Part shown: one piece after another, positions 1-8,336 of the stretch
How positions within the stretch are numbered: position 1 is the first letter of the stretch
Layout of the letters: the number at the start of each line of letters is the position of its first letter
From: Streptomyces alboniger
GTDB lineage: Bacteria; Actinomycetota; Actinomycetes; Streptomycetales; Streptomycetaceae
DNA: 64,000 nucleotides
Direction of reading: 5' to 3'
Assembly (NCBI RefSeq): GCF_008704395.1
Contig: NZ_CP023695.1
Span: 3,162,001 to 3,226,000, forward strand
Program-made: the position numbers and the translations under genes
Notes under the pieces: generated by a model
The model's database searches: none
What the model was told of the DNA's origin: nothing
What the model saw: only the letters and a program-made list of their open reading frames with translations

Positions 1-1
1 C

Positions 2-1120
2 GTGCACATCTCGGAGGACAGGGACCGCGCCAGCGTCGTGAGCCTGCCGCGGGACTCGTACGCCGATCTGCCCGCCCACACCGACCAGACCAGCGGCAAG
101 CAGCACCGGGCGCACCCCAACAAGATCAACGCGGCGTACGCGGAGGGCGGGCCGAACCTCACGGTCCGGACCGTCGAGCACATGACGAAGGTCAAGATCG
201 ACCACTATCTGGAGGTCGACTTCACCAGCTTCATCAAGACCGTCGACGTGCTCGGCGGCGTCGAGATCTGCACGGCCAAGCCGCTGAGGGACTCGCACAC
301 GGGCCTCAACCTGGCGGTCGGCACGCACGCCATGAACGGCGGCGAGGCGCTTCAGTACGTACGTTCGCGGTATGTCGACGGGGCGTCCGACCTCGGCCGG
401 ATGCAGCGCCAGCAGCGGTTCCTCGCGGCGCTCATCGCGAAGGCGACCAGCAGCGGAGTCCTGCTGAACCCGGTCAAGTTCCGCGACGTGACACTGACGC
501 TGCTCGGCTCGGTCCGGGCGGACAAGGGCTTCGGGACGAGCGACATGCTGGACCTCGGGCGGGCGATGCGGGGCTTCTCGCCGTCGTCGTCGGAGTTCAC
601 GACCGTGCCGCTGAGCGAGACGGGCCAGGTCCTGCCGGGCATCGGCTCGACGCTGAAGTGGCATCCGGAGAAGTCCGCGAAGCTCTTCAAGGCCCTGCGC
701 GAGGACCGGCCGCTGGCGTCGCACCGCGTCAAATCCAAGTACACGCTGGTGGACGTCTCGCCGCAGCAGATCCGGGTGCAGGTGGAGAACGGCACGGGGA
801 CGCCGGGGCTCGGCAAGCGCGTGGACGCGGAGCTGCGGGCCACCGGGTTCCGCACGACGGGCCTGCCGACGGACGTGCCGAACGCCCAGCGGGCCCCGGC
901 GCCCCGGACCGTCGTCGCCTACGACCCGCGCTGGGACCGCTCCGCGACCTCCCTCGCGACCGCCCTGCCGGGCTGCGAGATGCGCAAGGTCGACCGGCTC
1001 GGGCCGACGCTGAAGGTCGTCGCGGGGACGGACTTCAAGGCGGTGCGGCCGGTGCGGGCGGAGGACGAGCTGCAAGGGGAGTTCGGAGCGGTCACGGGGG
1101 ATCAGGTGGTCTGTCCGTAG
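2..1120 (+). CDS. LCP (LytR-CpsA-Psr) family protein, 5' end cut by window edge
   Basis: This is the C-terminal 372 residues of an LCP-family protein; the N-terminus and membrane anchor lie outside the window. LCP enzymes attach undecaprenyl-linked glycopolymers such as teichoic acids or polysaccharides to peptidoglycan on the outer membrane face. The visible part begins just before the SLPRDS motif, followed by a GGVEIC segment and the G-E-A-L-QYVRSRY / DLGRMQRQQRF motif that binds the polyprenyl pyrophosphate. After residue about 245 there is a LytR_C domain (VQVENGTGTPGLGK onward) that ends the protein. A second LCP gene follows at 1799-3142, with only the convergent thioesterase between them. 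The family is clear; the natural substrate is not. Confidence 0.93.
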   Translation: MHISEDRDRASVVSLPRDSYADLPAHTDQTSGKQHRAHPNKINAAYAEGGPNLTVRTVEHMTKVKIDHYLEVDFTSFIKTVDVLGGVEICTAKPLRDSHTGLNLAVGTHAMNGGEALQYVRSRYVDGASDLGRMQRQQRFLAALIAKATSSGVLLNPVKFRDVTLTLLGSVRADKGFGTSDMLDLGRAMRGFSPSSSEFTTVPLSETGQVLPGIGSTLKWHPEKSAKLFKALREDRPLASHRVKSKYTLVDVSPQQIRVQVENGTGTPGLGKRVDAELRATGFRTTGLPTDVPNAQRAPAPRTVVAYDPRWDRSATSLATALPGCEMRKVDRLGPTLKVVAGTDFKAVRPVRAEDELQGEFGAVTGDQVVCP

Positions 1121-1126
1121 CCGCCG

Positions 1127-1669
1127 TCAGTCCTCACTCGGCTGCTGCGCCCGCAGTTCCTTGATGGCTCGGCGACGGGCCAGTCGATGCGTACGGCGAA
1201 TCTGCGCTTCCTTGAACCGCCGCTCGTTCCGTTCCGAGTCCGGGACGACCGGCGGGACCGTGCGGGGCTTGCCGTCCGCGTCGACGGCCGCGAAGACGAG
1301 GTAGGCCGAGCCGACCTGCTGCGCCGGCGTCGACTCGTTCCAGCGCTCGGCCATCACGCGTACGCCGATCTCCATAGACGTGCGCCCCGTCCAATTGCAC
1401 TGCGCGTGCACGTGGACGAGATCACCGACGCGGACCGGCTCCAGGAACACCATCTCGTCCATGGACGCCGTGACCGCCGGCCCGCCCGAATGCCGCCCCG
1501 CCACAGCCCCGGCCGCGTCGTCCACCAGCTTCATGACCACACCGCCGTGCACCGTCCCGAGAAGGTTGGTGTCACCCGCGGTCATGATGGTGCTCAACGT
1601 GGTGCGCGAGGCCGCGGTCGGCTTGCCGGGAAGCTCGTTCCCGGTCCCTATGGGGGCGTGATCTGTCAT
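1127..1669 (-). CDS. Acyl-CoA thioesterase, hotdog fold (BACH/YciA-like)
   Basis: A 180-residue single-hotdog acyl-CoA thioesterase that would hydrolyse acyl-CoA to free acid and CoA in the cytoplasm. Recognisable features are DTNLLGTVHGGVVMKLVDDA near residues 33-52, with the conserved N/GG/D motif of this family, and the FLEPVRVGDLV strand. The C-terminal tail is rich in Arg and Glu. ATG at 1669 is chosen because the hotdog fold then has a short normal leader; the open frame continues upstream, but only antisense to the next gene. It converges on the preceding LCP gene with 6 bp between the stops. Substrate chain length cannot be inferred. Confidence 0.9.
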   Translation of the reverse strand: MTDHAPIGTGNELPGKPTAASRTTLSTIMTAGDTNLLGTVHGGVVMKLVDDAAGAVAGRHSGGPAVTASMDEMVFLEPVRVGDLVHVHAQCNWTGRTSMEIGVRVMAERWNESTPAQQVGSAYLVFAAVDADGKPRTVPPVVPDSERNERRFKEAQIRRTHRLARRRAIKELRAQQPSED

Positions 1670-1798
1670 GCCCTCCACCTTATGTCGGACCTTTGAGCGA
1701 GCCCTCCCCGGCCGTTTTGCATCAGCTCTGCAACAGCCCTGGCCCGAATTCCCGACCGCCCTGTATGCCGCCCCGTCCGGCATAGCACACTGGGCCAC

Positions 1799-3142
1799 AT
1801 GAGCGATTGGCCAGACGATCAGGCGGGCGGCCGTGGTTACGGCCGCGGCAGCGGGAACCCCCAGCCCGACGGCGCCCGCGTGATGCGGCACGTCCAGCGC
1901 GGGGGGCCCGCCCGCCCCGCGGGGCCGCCGCCGGGCAACGTCCCGCAGCAGCCTTCGTACGACGACGGGTACGACGACGCGTACGGGAACGGGCAGCCGT
2001 ACGGCGACGCCCGCGACGAGGTCTTCGAGCCCCGCACCCCGCGCCGCGACGCGTACGGCCAGAGCTACGACAGCGGCTACAACACCGGCCAGGTCTACGG
2101 CCAGCCCGCCGGCGGGGGCGGCCAGGGCGGCGCGGGCCGGCCGCCGCGCGCCGGGCGTCCCGCGCCGGACTGGCGGCGCCGCATCAAGATCGGCTCGATC
2201 ACCCTGGTGAGCGTGCTGCTCGTGACGACGGTCGCGACGTACTTCTGGGCCGACGGCAAGCTCAAGCGCGAGGTCGACCTCTCCAAGGTCATCGAGCGGC
2301 CCGAGGGCGGCGCGGGCACGAACTACCTGATCGTCGGCTCGGACAGCCGCGAGGGCATGTCCGACGAGGAGAAGAAGAAGCTCCACACGGGCTCCGCCGA
2401 GGGCAAGCGCACCGACTCGATGATGATCCTGCACGTCGCGGACGACGGCGGGAACACGATGATCTCGCTGCCCCGCGACTCGAACGTGACGATCCCGTCC
2501 TTCAAGGGCGCCGAGTCCGGCAAGCTCTACCCGAACCAGGGCCGCCAGGTGAAGCTGAACGCCGCGTACGCGGAGGACGGCCCCGAGCTGCTCGTGCGGA
2601 CCGTCGAGTACAACACCGGCCTGCGCATCGACCACTACGCCGAGATCGGCTTCGGCGGCTTCGCCAAGATCGTGGACGCGGTCGGCGGCGTGGAGATGGA
2701 CATCCCCAAGGCCTTCAAGGACAAGTACTCGGGCGCCGACTTCAAGGCCGGCAAGCAGACGCTCGACGGGCAGGACGCCCTCGCCTTCGTCCGCACCCGG
2801 CACGCCTTCAGCAGCGACCTGGACCGCACGAAGAACCAGCAGAAGTTCCTCGCGTCCCTCGCCAACCAGGCGGCGACGCCCGGCACGGTCATGAACCCGT
2901 TCAAGCTCTACCCGACGATGGGCGCGGGCCTGGACACCCTGGTCGTCGACAAGGACATGGGCCTGACGGACGTGGCCTCCATGTTCTGGGCGATGAAGGG
3001 CGTCACGGGCGGCGACGGCAAGTCCATGAACATCCCGATCGCCGGTATGGCGGGCGGCAACGTCCTGTGGGACAAGGCCAAGGTCAAGCAGCTCGTCAAT
3101 CAGCTCAACAGCGACGAGAAGGTGACGGTCCAGGGCGGCTGA
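1799..3142 (+). CDS. LCP (LytR-CpsA-Psr) family glycopolymer transferase
   Basis: A complete 447-residue LCP protein. Residues 1-125 are a cytoplasmic low-complexity stretch rich in Gly, Pro, Tyr and Asp; residues 132-151 form one transmembrane helix; the extracellular LCP domain starts near 175 (YLIVGSDSR). Family residues are present: R204-TDSMMILH, SLPRDS at 223-228, GGVEMDIPK, and ALAFVRTRHAFSSDLDRTKNQQKF. Unlike its upstream neighbour it has no LytR_C domain. The inferred role is transfer of a lipid-linked glycan to peptidoglycan. ATG at 1799 is the only start that leaves the full disordered leader, which also contains repeated Tyr-Gly-Asp motifs. Confidence 0.93.
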   Translation: MSDWPDDQAGGRGYGRGSGNPQPDGARVMRHVQRGGPARPAGPPPGNVPQQPSYDDGYDDAYGNGQPYGDARDEVFEPRTPRRDAYGQSYDSGYNTGQVYGQPAGGGGQGGAGRPPRAGRPAPDWRRRIKIGSITLVSVLLVTTVATYFWADGKLKREVDLSKVIERPEGGAGTNYLIVGSDSREGMSDEEKKKLHTGSAEGKRTDSMMILHVADDGGNTMISLPRDSNVTIPSFKGAESGKLYPNQGRQVKLNAAYAEDGPELLVRTVEYNTGLRIDHYAEIGFGGFAKIVDAVGGVEMDIPKAFKDKYSGADFKAGKQTLDGQDALAFVRTRHAFSSDLDRTKNQQKFLASLANQAATPGTVMNPFKLYPTMGAGLDTLVVDKDMGLTDVASMFWAMKGVTGGDGKSMNIPIAGMAGGNVLWDKAKVKQLVNQLNSDEKVTVQGG

Positions 3143-3267
3143 GCGGGCCCCTTGGCGGACGTGCGGCGCATCGGCGTACCCCGAACGGCCCGCCTGGCGC
3201 GAACCCACGGCTCCGGCATGCCACGGTGGTGCGAACTGCCGCCACCGCCGATGTCCGGAGCCCTGCC

Positions 3268-4464
3268 ATGGCAGACCTACAGGACGAGATCAACGCCACC
3301 GCCGAAGCGGGGAAGCTCGACCAGCCCCCCGCCCCACCCGACCCGCATGCCGAGCCGCGTCCCGAGCCAGTCGATGAACGGGAGCCCGGGCTCGACCCCG
3401 ACGCCGAGTCCGATCCTGAGTCGGAGCTTGAGCCGGGTCCCGCGTCGGTACCGGCCGACGACCCGCTCGCGCGGGCCCGTGCCGTGCTCGCCGCGCATCC
3501 CGTCGCCGACGGATACAGCGGTCTGCCGGGAGCGCTGCGCGACCTGCCCTGGTACGACTTCGAGACGGGCGACAGCGGCCTGGAGAGCGACCTGCCGAGG
3601 CTGCGCGCGGGGCGGGTCGGAGCGCAGTTCTGGTCCGTACACGTGCCCGAGTGGCTGAGCGCCGACCGGGTCGTGCGGGCGACGCTGGAACAGATCGACC
3701 TCGTGAAGCACGTCGTCGGCGCCCACTCCGAGGGGCTGCGGCTGGCCCGTGACGCCTCGGAGGCCACCGACGCCCGCAACTGCGGCCGCATCGCCACGCT
3801 GATCGGCCCCGCCCGCGGCGCCGCGCTCGGCGACTCGCTCGGCACGCTGCGCGCACTGCACAGCCTGGGCGTGTGCGCGGTCACCCTCTGCGGCACGTCC
3901 TGGGCGGGCACGGCCGGGCTGAGCGCGTTCGGCGAGGAGGTCGTGCGGGAGATGAACCGGCTCGGGGTCCTCGCGGACCTGTCCGGCGCCTCCGAGGCGA
4001 CGGTGCGACGGGTGCTCGCCATCTCCAAGGCGCCGGTGATCTTCACCCGCTCCGGGGCCCGCGCCGTGCACGACCACCCGGACAACCTCTCGGACGAGGT
4101 GCTCGCCGAGGTGGGCGCCGCCAAGGGCCTGTGCATGGTGCCGCTGGCCGCGGAGCGGACCGGTACGTCGGTACGCGACGTGGCGGACCACGTCGAGCAT
4201 GTGCGCGGCGTGGCGGGGCCGGAGTGCGTCGGGCTCTCGGGGACGTACGACACTCCTGACGTGCACCCGGACGGCCTCGTCGACCCGTCCTGCTATCCGC
4301 GGCTGATCGCCGAACTCATCGAACGCGACTGGTCCGAGGCCGACGTGGCGCTGCTCACCTGGGGCAACGTCCAACGCGCCCTGCGCGGCGCCGACTTCAC
4401 GGCACGGGCCGCGCGGGAGCGCAGGACGGCGTCGACGGCGACCATAGAGCACCTGGACGGCTGA
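3268..4464 (+). CDS. Membrane-dipeptidase (M19) homologue lacking all metal ligands
   Basis: A 398-residue protein of the renal-dipeptidase (M19) family, with an acidic proline-rich N-terminal extension (residues 1-62). The fold signature is intact ([57 protein letters not shown]), but compared with the intact paralogue at 13821-15005 every zinc-site residue has changed. HxD is Y83-S-G85, the bridging Glu lies in GPARGAAL and reads Ala, LSH reads LSG, FSHSSAR reads FTRSGAR, and GGDYDG reads SGTYDT. It therefore should not hydrolyse dipeptides by the known mechanism. The reading frame is long and undamaged, so it is a maintained pseudo-enzyme rather than a decayed gene. Start ATG 3268 follows the stop of the LCP gene by 125 bp. 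Confidence 0.88.
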   Translation: MADLQDEINATAEAGKLDQPPAPPDPHAEPRPEPVDEREPGLDPDAESDPESELEPGPASVPADDPLARARAVLAAHPVADGYSGLPGALRDLPWYDFETGDSGLESDLPRLRAGRVGAQFWSVHVPEWLSADRVVRATLEQIDLVKHVVGAHSEGLRLARDASEATDARNCGRIATLIGPARGAALGDSLGTLRALHSLGVCAVTLCGTSWAGTAGLSAFGEEVVREMNRLGVLADLSGASEATVRRVLAISKAPVIFTRSGARAVHDHPDNLSDEVLAEVGAAKGLCMVPLAAERTGTSVRDVADHVEHVRGVAGPECVGLSGTYDTPDVHPDGLVDPSCYPRLIAELIERDWSEADVALLTWGNVQRALRGADFTARAARERRTASTATIEHLDG

Positions 4465-4481
4465 TCCTCGGCCGCCTTCGG

Positions 4482-4904
4482 TCAGGGGATCTTGCAGAGG
4501 CAGAACGGGTGCCCGACCGGGTCGGCGTACACGCGGAAGTCGCGCTTGCCCCCGTCGTCGTCCAGGTCGAGGGGGCGCGCGCCGAGTGCGAGCACCTTCT
4601 CCTGGGCGGCGTCGATCTCCTCGTCGGTGCGGCCCGCGTCGAGGTCCAGGTGGACCTGCTGGGCGTTGAGGTCGCCGCGCGGCCACTCGGGCGGGCGCAG
4701 GTCCGGCACCCGCTGGAACGAGACCTTGACGCGGCCGGGGGCCACGAGGTCGACCCAGTCGCCGTCGCCCTCGATGGTGCCGCCGATGACCGCGGCGTAG
4801 AACTCCGCGAGTTCACGGGGGTGCGGGCAGTCGAAGACGACGTTGCGCAGGTGTGCGATGGGGGCGGTGGAAGGGGTGGGATCGGTGTCGTGGCGGTCGG
4901 TCAT
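4482..4904 (-). CDS. VOC superfamily (glyoxalase-like) protein
   Basis: A 140-residue single-domain vicinal-oxygen-chelate protein. It shows DCPHPRELAEFYAAVIGG near the start, QVHLDLDAG in the middle and RVYADPVGHPFCLCKIP at the end, the usual betaalphabetabetabeta layout of small glyoxalase/bleomycin-resistance-like proteins. An SD-like GAAGGAGGAG precedes ATG 4904. It is a tandem paralogue of the next VOC gene, sharing EFYAAV(I/V)GG, HLDL and DP(A/V)GHPFCLC, so the pair arose by duplication. The substrate is unknown; roles in detoxification or antibiotic binding are family possibilities only. Confidence 0.88.
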   Translation of the reverse strand: MTDRHDTDPTPSTAPIAHLRNVVFDCPHPRELAEFYAAVIGGTIEGDGDWVDLVAPGRVKVSFQRVPDLRPPEWPRGDLNAQQVHLDLDAGRTDEEIDAAQEKVLALGARPLDLDDDGGKRDFRVYADPVGHPFCLCKIP

Positions 4905-4925
4905 GACTCCTCCTTCTCGTCCGTC

Positions 4926-4971
4926 TCAGCAGTGCGGTTCCTGCTCAGCAGTGCGGCTCCTTCTCAGCAGG
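4926..4971. repeat. Tandem 19-bp repeat between VOC paralogues
   Basis: Two and a half copies of a 19-bp unit (tcagcagtgcggttcctgc at 4926, tcagcagtgcggctccttc at 4945, then a partial copy from 4964). The repeat begins inside the stop codon of the downstream-reading VOC gene, so each copy carries a TGA on the minus strand. It looks like slippage of the 3' end of the gene. No function is evident. Confidence 0.7.
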
Positions 4972-5326
4972 CGCAGAGGCAGAACGGGTGCCCTGCCGGA
5001 TCGGCGTAAACCCGCCAGTTGCGGTCGCGGTCGGCGGCGTCCAGGACCGTCGCGCCGAGCGCCAGGGCCTGCTTCTCCGCGGCGTCCATGTCTTCCACTG
5101 TGAGATCCAGGTGGAACTGCTGCGACCCGTCGGGCGCGGGCCACTTCGGCGGTACGAACCCGGGGGCCTCCTGGAAGGCCAGCGGCGTGCCGCCGTGGCC
5201 GGCGAGGTCGACCCAGCCCTCGTCGGCGGGGGTGGGGGTGCCGCCGACGACCGCGGCGTAGAACTCCGCGAGGGCGAGCGGGTCGGGACAGTCCAGGACG
5301 ACGGCACCGAGCTTGGCGAAAGCCAT
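4964..5326 (-). CDS. VOC superfamily (glyoxalase-like) protein, paralogue
   Basis: A 120-residue VOC-fold protein: DCPDPLALAEFYAAVVGG at about residues 13-30, FHLDLTVEDMDAAEKQALALGA in the second half, and a VYADPAGHPFCLCAC terminus. It lies directly upstream of the VOC gene at 4482-4904, which it closely resembles; the two probably form one transcript separated by the short 19-bp repeats. ATG 5326 is preceded by a GGAGG-type ribosome site. The catalytic metal ligands of true glyoxalase I cannot be assigned with confidence, so no reaction is proposed. Confidence 0.87.
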   Translation of the reverse strand: MAFAKLGAVVLDCPDPLALAEFYAAVVGGTPTPADEGWVDLAGHGGTPLAFQEAPGFVPPKWPAPDGSQQFHLDLTVEDMDAAEKQALALGATVLDAADRDRNWRVYADPAGHPFCLCAC

Positions 5327-5417
5327 GTTTCCTCCAGGTCAGCTACGGATTACCACATGAAGGCTTCAGGCAGTAACGGTTACTTCATACTCCCCCAGAA
5401 GAGGTAACGTCGCAACC

Positions 5418-5951
5418 ATGAACGACAGAGCACCCGCGCCGGGAGGGCTCGCACTGATCCAGGAGCTGGTGAACTCACTGGACCTGGAGTCGGGCGCCGA
5501 CCGCCTGGACACCGAGGAGGGGCGCAACGCCTTCGGGCTCGCCCCGGGGGACGTGGCCGCGGCGCGCGAACTCCGGGAGTCCCTGCGGGCGGCCTGCCTC
5601 GCGCACGCCGGGCACCCGGCACACGCCCCGGTGCGGGAGCTGAGCGAACTCCTCGCGGCGGGGCCACTGTTGGTGAAGGTGGACGGCGCGTCCGGCGCGG
5701 CGTCGCTCGCCCCCGCGGACGGTTCGGCCCTCACCGCGCGGGTGGCCTCGGCGATCGCCGAGGCGCTCGTCTCCGGTACGTGGCTGCGACTCAAGGCGTG
5801 CGAGGCGGTGACCTGCCGCTGGGCCTACTACGACCGCAGCCCGGCCGGGCGGAGCCGGTGGTGCGACATGGGGGTGTGCGGGGCCCGCGCCAAGATGCGG
5901 GCGTACCGCGCACGGAAGTCGGCGTCGTCCCCGCCGGACAGGCCAGGCTAG
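5418..5951 (+). CDS. CGNR zinc-finger / ABATE-domain putative regulator
   Basis: A 177-residue protein of the ABATE plus CGNR zinc-finger family, common in actinobacteria and thought to act as stress-linked DNA-binding regulators. The N-terminal ABATE region (QELVNSLDLESGADRLDT) precedes the C-terminal finger CEAVTCRWAYYDRS...WCDMGVCGARAKMRAYRAR at about residues 128-168. The four Cys ligands are present, but the name-giving CGNR reads CGAR here, an Asn to Ala change. It is divergent from the VOC pair, with a 91-bp AT-richer gap holding the likely promoters, so regulation of those genes is plausible but only inferred. Confidence 0.9.
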   Translation: MNDRAPAPGGLALIQELVNSLDLESGADRLDTEEGRNAFGLAPGDVAAARELRESLRAACLAHAGHPAHAPVRELSELLAAGPLLVKVDGASGAASLAPADGSALTARVASAIAEALVSGTWLRLKACEAVTCRWAYYDRSPAGRSRWCDMGVCGARAKMRAYRARKSASSPPDRPG

Positions 5952-6070
5952 GGATCCGCCCGCCCTGAAGTGACCTGCGCCACAAACTGTCACAGCTATG
6001 AAGCGCCCGGTGTCTTGAGGCCGAACCCCTTCGAGGGGACTTCAGGCGGACTTCAAGCGGAGGAGACACC

Positions 6071-7276
6071 ATGGCTGAGAACACCGATGTGGTCGTGATC
6101 GGCGGCGGTTACGCCGGCGTGATGGCGGCCAATCGTCTGACGCTGCGCGGCGACGTGACCGTGACGCTGATCAACCCGCGCCCGGACTTCGTCCACCGGA
6201 TCCGCCTGCACCAGCTGGTGGGCGGGACCGGCGACGCGGTCGTCGGCTTCCGCGAGGTCCTGAGCGAGCGCGTCCGGCTGACCGTCGACTCCGTGGCGCG
6301 GATCGACACGGCGGGCCGCAGCGTGGCGCTGGCGTCGGGCGGCACGGTCGGCTACGACTACCTGATCTACGCGGTGGGCAGCGGCAGCGCCGACCCCGGC
6401 GTGCCCGGAGCCGCCGAGTTCGCCCACCCCCTCGCGGACCTGGAGGAGGCGGAGCGGCTGCGGCCGGTCCTCGACGACGCGCCCGCGACGGCCCCGGTGA
6501 CGGTCGTCGGAGCCGGTCCGACCGGCATCGAGACCGCCGCCGAGCTGGCGGAGGCGGGCCGCGCCGTGACCCTGGTCTGCGGCGGCGTACTCGGCCCGTA
6601 CCTGCACACCAAGGGCCGCCGGTCGGTGGCCACGCGGCTGGCGCGGCTCGGGGTGACCGTGCTCGACGGTTCCGGTACGAAGGTGACGGCGGTGACCCGC
6701 GACGCCGTACGGCTCGCCGACGGCCGCGAGCTGCCGAGCCGCGTCACCGTCTGGACCGCCGGTTTCGGCGTGCCGGACCTGGCCGCCCGCAGTGGGCTGA
6801 GCACCGACGCCCTGGGCCGCCTGCTCACGGACGAGACGCTGACCAGCGTGGACGACGAGCGCGTCGTAGCGGCCGGGGATTCGGCGGCGCCGTCGGGTCT
6901 GCCCCTGCGGATGAGCTGCCAGGCCGCGATGCCGCTGGGCGCGCGGGCCGCCGACACGGTGATCAGCCGGATCGCGGGTGAGCGGCCGGCGGATCTCAAG
7001 CAGTCGTTCGTCGCCCAGTGCATCAGCCTGGGCCGCAGCGACGGCATCTTCCAGTTCGCCAACAGGTCCGACGTGGCGGTGGGGTTCCACATCGACGGTG
7101 GCCTCGGCGCGAAGGCCAAGGAGGCCGTGTGCAAGGGCGTCCTCAAGCATCTGGCCGACGAGGCGGGCAAGCCCGGTTCGTACCGCCTGCACCGCGTCCC
7201 GGGAGACGCCAGGCGCCGCCACCTGCTCCGGGCCGGACACGGCGGGACGCCGGTGGCCGTTGAGCGGACGGCCTGA
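6071..7276 (+). CDS. FAD-dependent pyridine nucleotide oxidoreductase (NDH-2-like)
   Basis: A 401-residue flavoprotein of the NADH dehydrogenase type II / AIF-like family. VVVIGGGYAGVMAANRL at residues 7-23 is the FAD dinucleotide-binding motif, VTVVGAGPTGIETAAELAEAG near 145-165 binds NAD(P)H, and VVAAGDSAA near 275 is the second FAD contact. GGAG sits 5 bp before ATG 6071. The SigJ-type sigma gene starts 58 bp downstream; this pairing recurs in Streptomyces, suggesting a redox-related regulon. It could act as a soluble or peripheral quinone or thiol reductase; the electron acceptor is not readable from sequence. Confidence 0.92.
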   Translation: MAENTDVVVIGGGYAGVMAANRLTLRGDVTVTLINPRPDFVHRIRLHQLVGGTGDAVVGFREVLSERVRLTVDSVARIDTAGRSVALASGGTVGYDYLIYAVGSGSADPGVPGAAEFAHPLADLEEAERLRPVLDDAPATAPVTVVGAGPTGIETAAELAEAGRAVTLVCGGVLGPYLHTKGRRSVATRLARLGVTVLDGSGTKVTAVTRDAVRLADGRELPSRVTVWTAGFGVPDLAARSGLSTDALGRLLTDETLTSVDDERVVAAGDSAAPSGLPLRMSCQAAMPLGARAADTVISRIAGERPADLKQSFVAQCISLGRSDGIFQFANRSDVAVGFHIDGGLGAKAKEAVCKGVLKHLADEAGKPGSYRLHRVPGDARRRHLLRAGHGGTPVAVERTA

Positions 7277-7334
7277 CCGGACACCGACAGGTGGGGCAAG
7301 ATCGGACGGCTGCCGAAGAAAAGGACGTCGAGAC

Positions 7335-8234
7335 ATGAGTGACCGCCCCGCCGACCCCGCGACCGAGACGTTCGTCGCCCACCGCAACCTCCTCTTCACC
7401 GTCGCCTACGAGATGCTCGGCTCGGCGGCCGACGCGGAGGACGTCCTCCAGGAGACCTGGCTGCGGTGGGTCGGGGTCGATCAGGAGCAGGTGGACGACG
7501 AGCGCGCCTACCTCGTCCGGATCACGACCCGGCAGGCGCTCAACCGGCTGCGCACCATGAAGCGCCGCAAGGAGGCGTACGTCGGCCAGTGGCTGCCCGA
7601 GCCGCTGCTCACCGCGCCGGACGTGGCCGAGGACGTCCTGCTGGCCGAGAGCGTGTCGATGGCGATGATGCTCGTCCTCGAAACGCTGTCGCCGACCGAG
7701 CGCGCCGTCTTCGTGCTGCGCGAGGCGTTCGACATCGGCTACGAGGAGATCGCGGCGGCCGTCGACAAGAGTCCGGCCGCGGTCCGCCAGATCGCGCACC
7801 GCGCCCGCCGGCACGTCGACGCCCGCCGCCCGCGCCAGAAGGTCTCCCCGCGCCGGGCCCAGGCGGCCCTTGAGGCGTTCCAGCGTGCGCTGGACACCAG
7901 GGACATGCAGGGCCTCCTCGACGTGCTGGCACCCGAGGTCGTCCTCGTGAGCGACGGCGGCGGCATCAAGCGGGCCGCGCTGCGGCCGGTCGTGGGCGCC
8001 GACAAGGTGGCGCGCTTCTACCTCGGCGGTACCGCCAGGGCCGGAGTCACGATCACCACCGAGCCCACCGTGGCCAACGGCTCCCCCGCGCTCCTCGTGC
8101 GCCTGGACGGCGAACTCGACGGCGTCCTGGCGGCCCACGTCGAGGACGCGCGCATCACTGGCCTCTACTACGTACGCAACCCGGAGAAACTGTCGCGTGT
8201 GGCGTCGGAAACGCGGCTGACGCGCTGGGGATAA
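7335..8234 (+). CDS. SigJ-type ECF sigma factor with SnoaL-like C-terminal domain
   Basis: A 299-residue ECF41/SigJ-type RNA polymerase sigma factor. Sigma region 2 (FTVAYEMLGSAADAEDVLQETWLRW, residues 17-41) and region 4 (LSPTERAVFVLREAFDIGYEEIAAAVDKSPAAVRQIAHRARR, about residues 117-158) are followed by a roughly 120-residue SnoaL/NTF2-like domain (RRAQAALEAFQRALDTRD onward) that in this family modulates the sigma activity and replaces a separate anti-sigma. ATG 7335 lies at the end of a short gap after the flavoprotein gene, whose overlapping frame extends further but is non-coding. The linked oxidoreductase is the expected target or partner. Confidence 0.93.
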   Translation: MSDRPADPATETFVAHRNLLFTVAYEMLGSAADAEDVLQETWLRWVGVDQEQVDDERAYLVRITTRQALNRLRTMKRRKEAYVGQWLPEPLLTAPDVAEDVLLAESVSMAMMLVLETLSPTERAVFVLREAFDIGYEEIAAAVDKSPAAVRQIAHRARRHVDARRPRQKVSPRRAQAALEAFQRALDTRDMQGLLDVLAPEVVLVSDGGGIKRAALRPVVGADKVARFYLGGTARAGVTITTEPTVANGSPALLVRLDGELDGVLAAHVEDARITGLYYVRNPEKLSRVASETRLTRWG

Positions 8235-8336
8235 CGCGGGGCAAACGGGCGGGTGGGTGGGAAACACCCGCCGCGAAGCGGGCGGACCAGGGGATAACGC
8301 AGGCCAACCGCTCAAGGCAGGCGGAACGGACCCCCG

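Noticed and set aside
1127..3208. 693-codon minus-strand frame across the second LCP gene
   Set aside because: Only its last 180 codons match a thioesterase; the rest is antisense to an excellent LCP gene and is produced by the third-position GC bias.
8235..8336. Repeated gggataacgcgg-type sequence as an attachment site
   Set aside because: Two short imperfect copies only 63 bp apart, no integrase or tRNA nearby.
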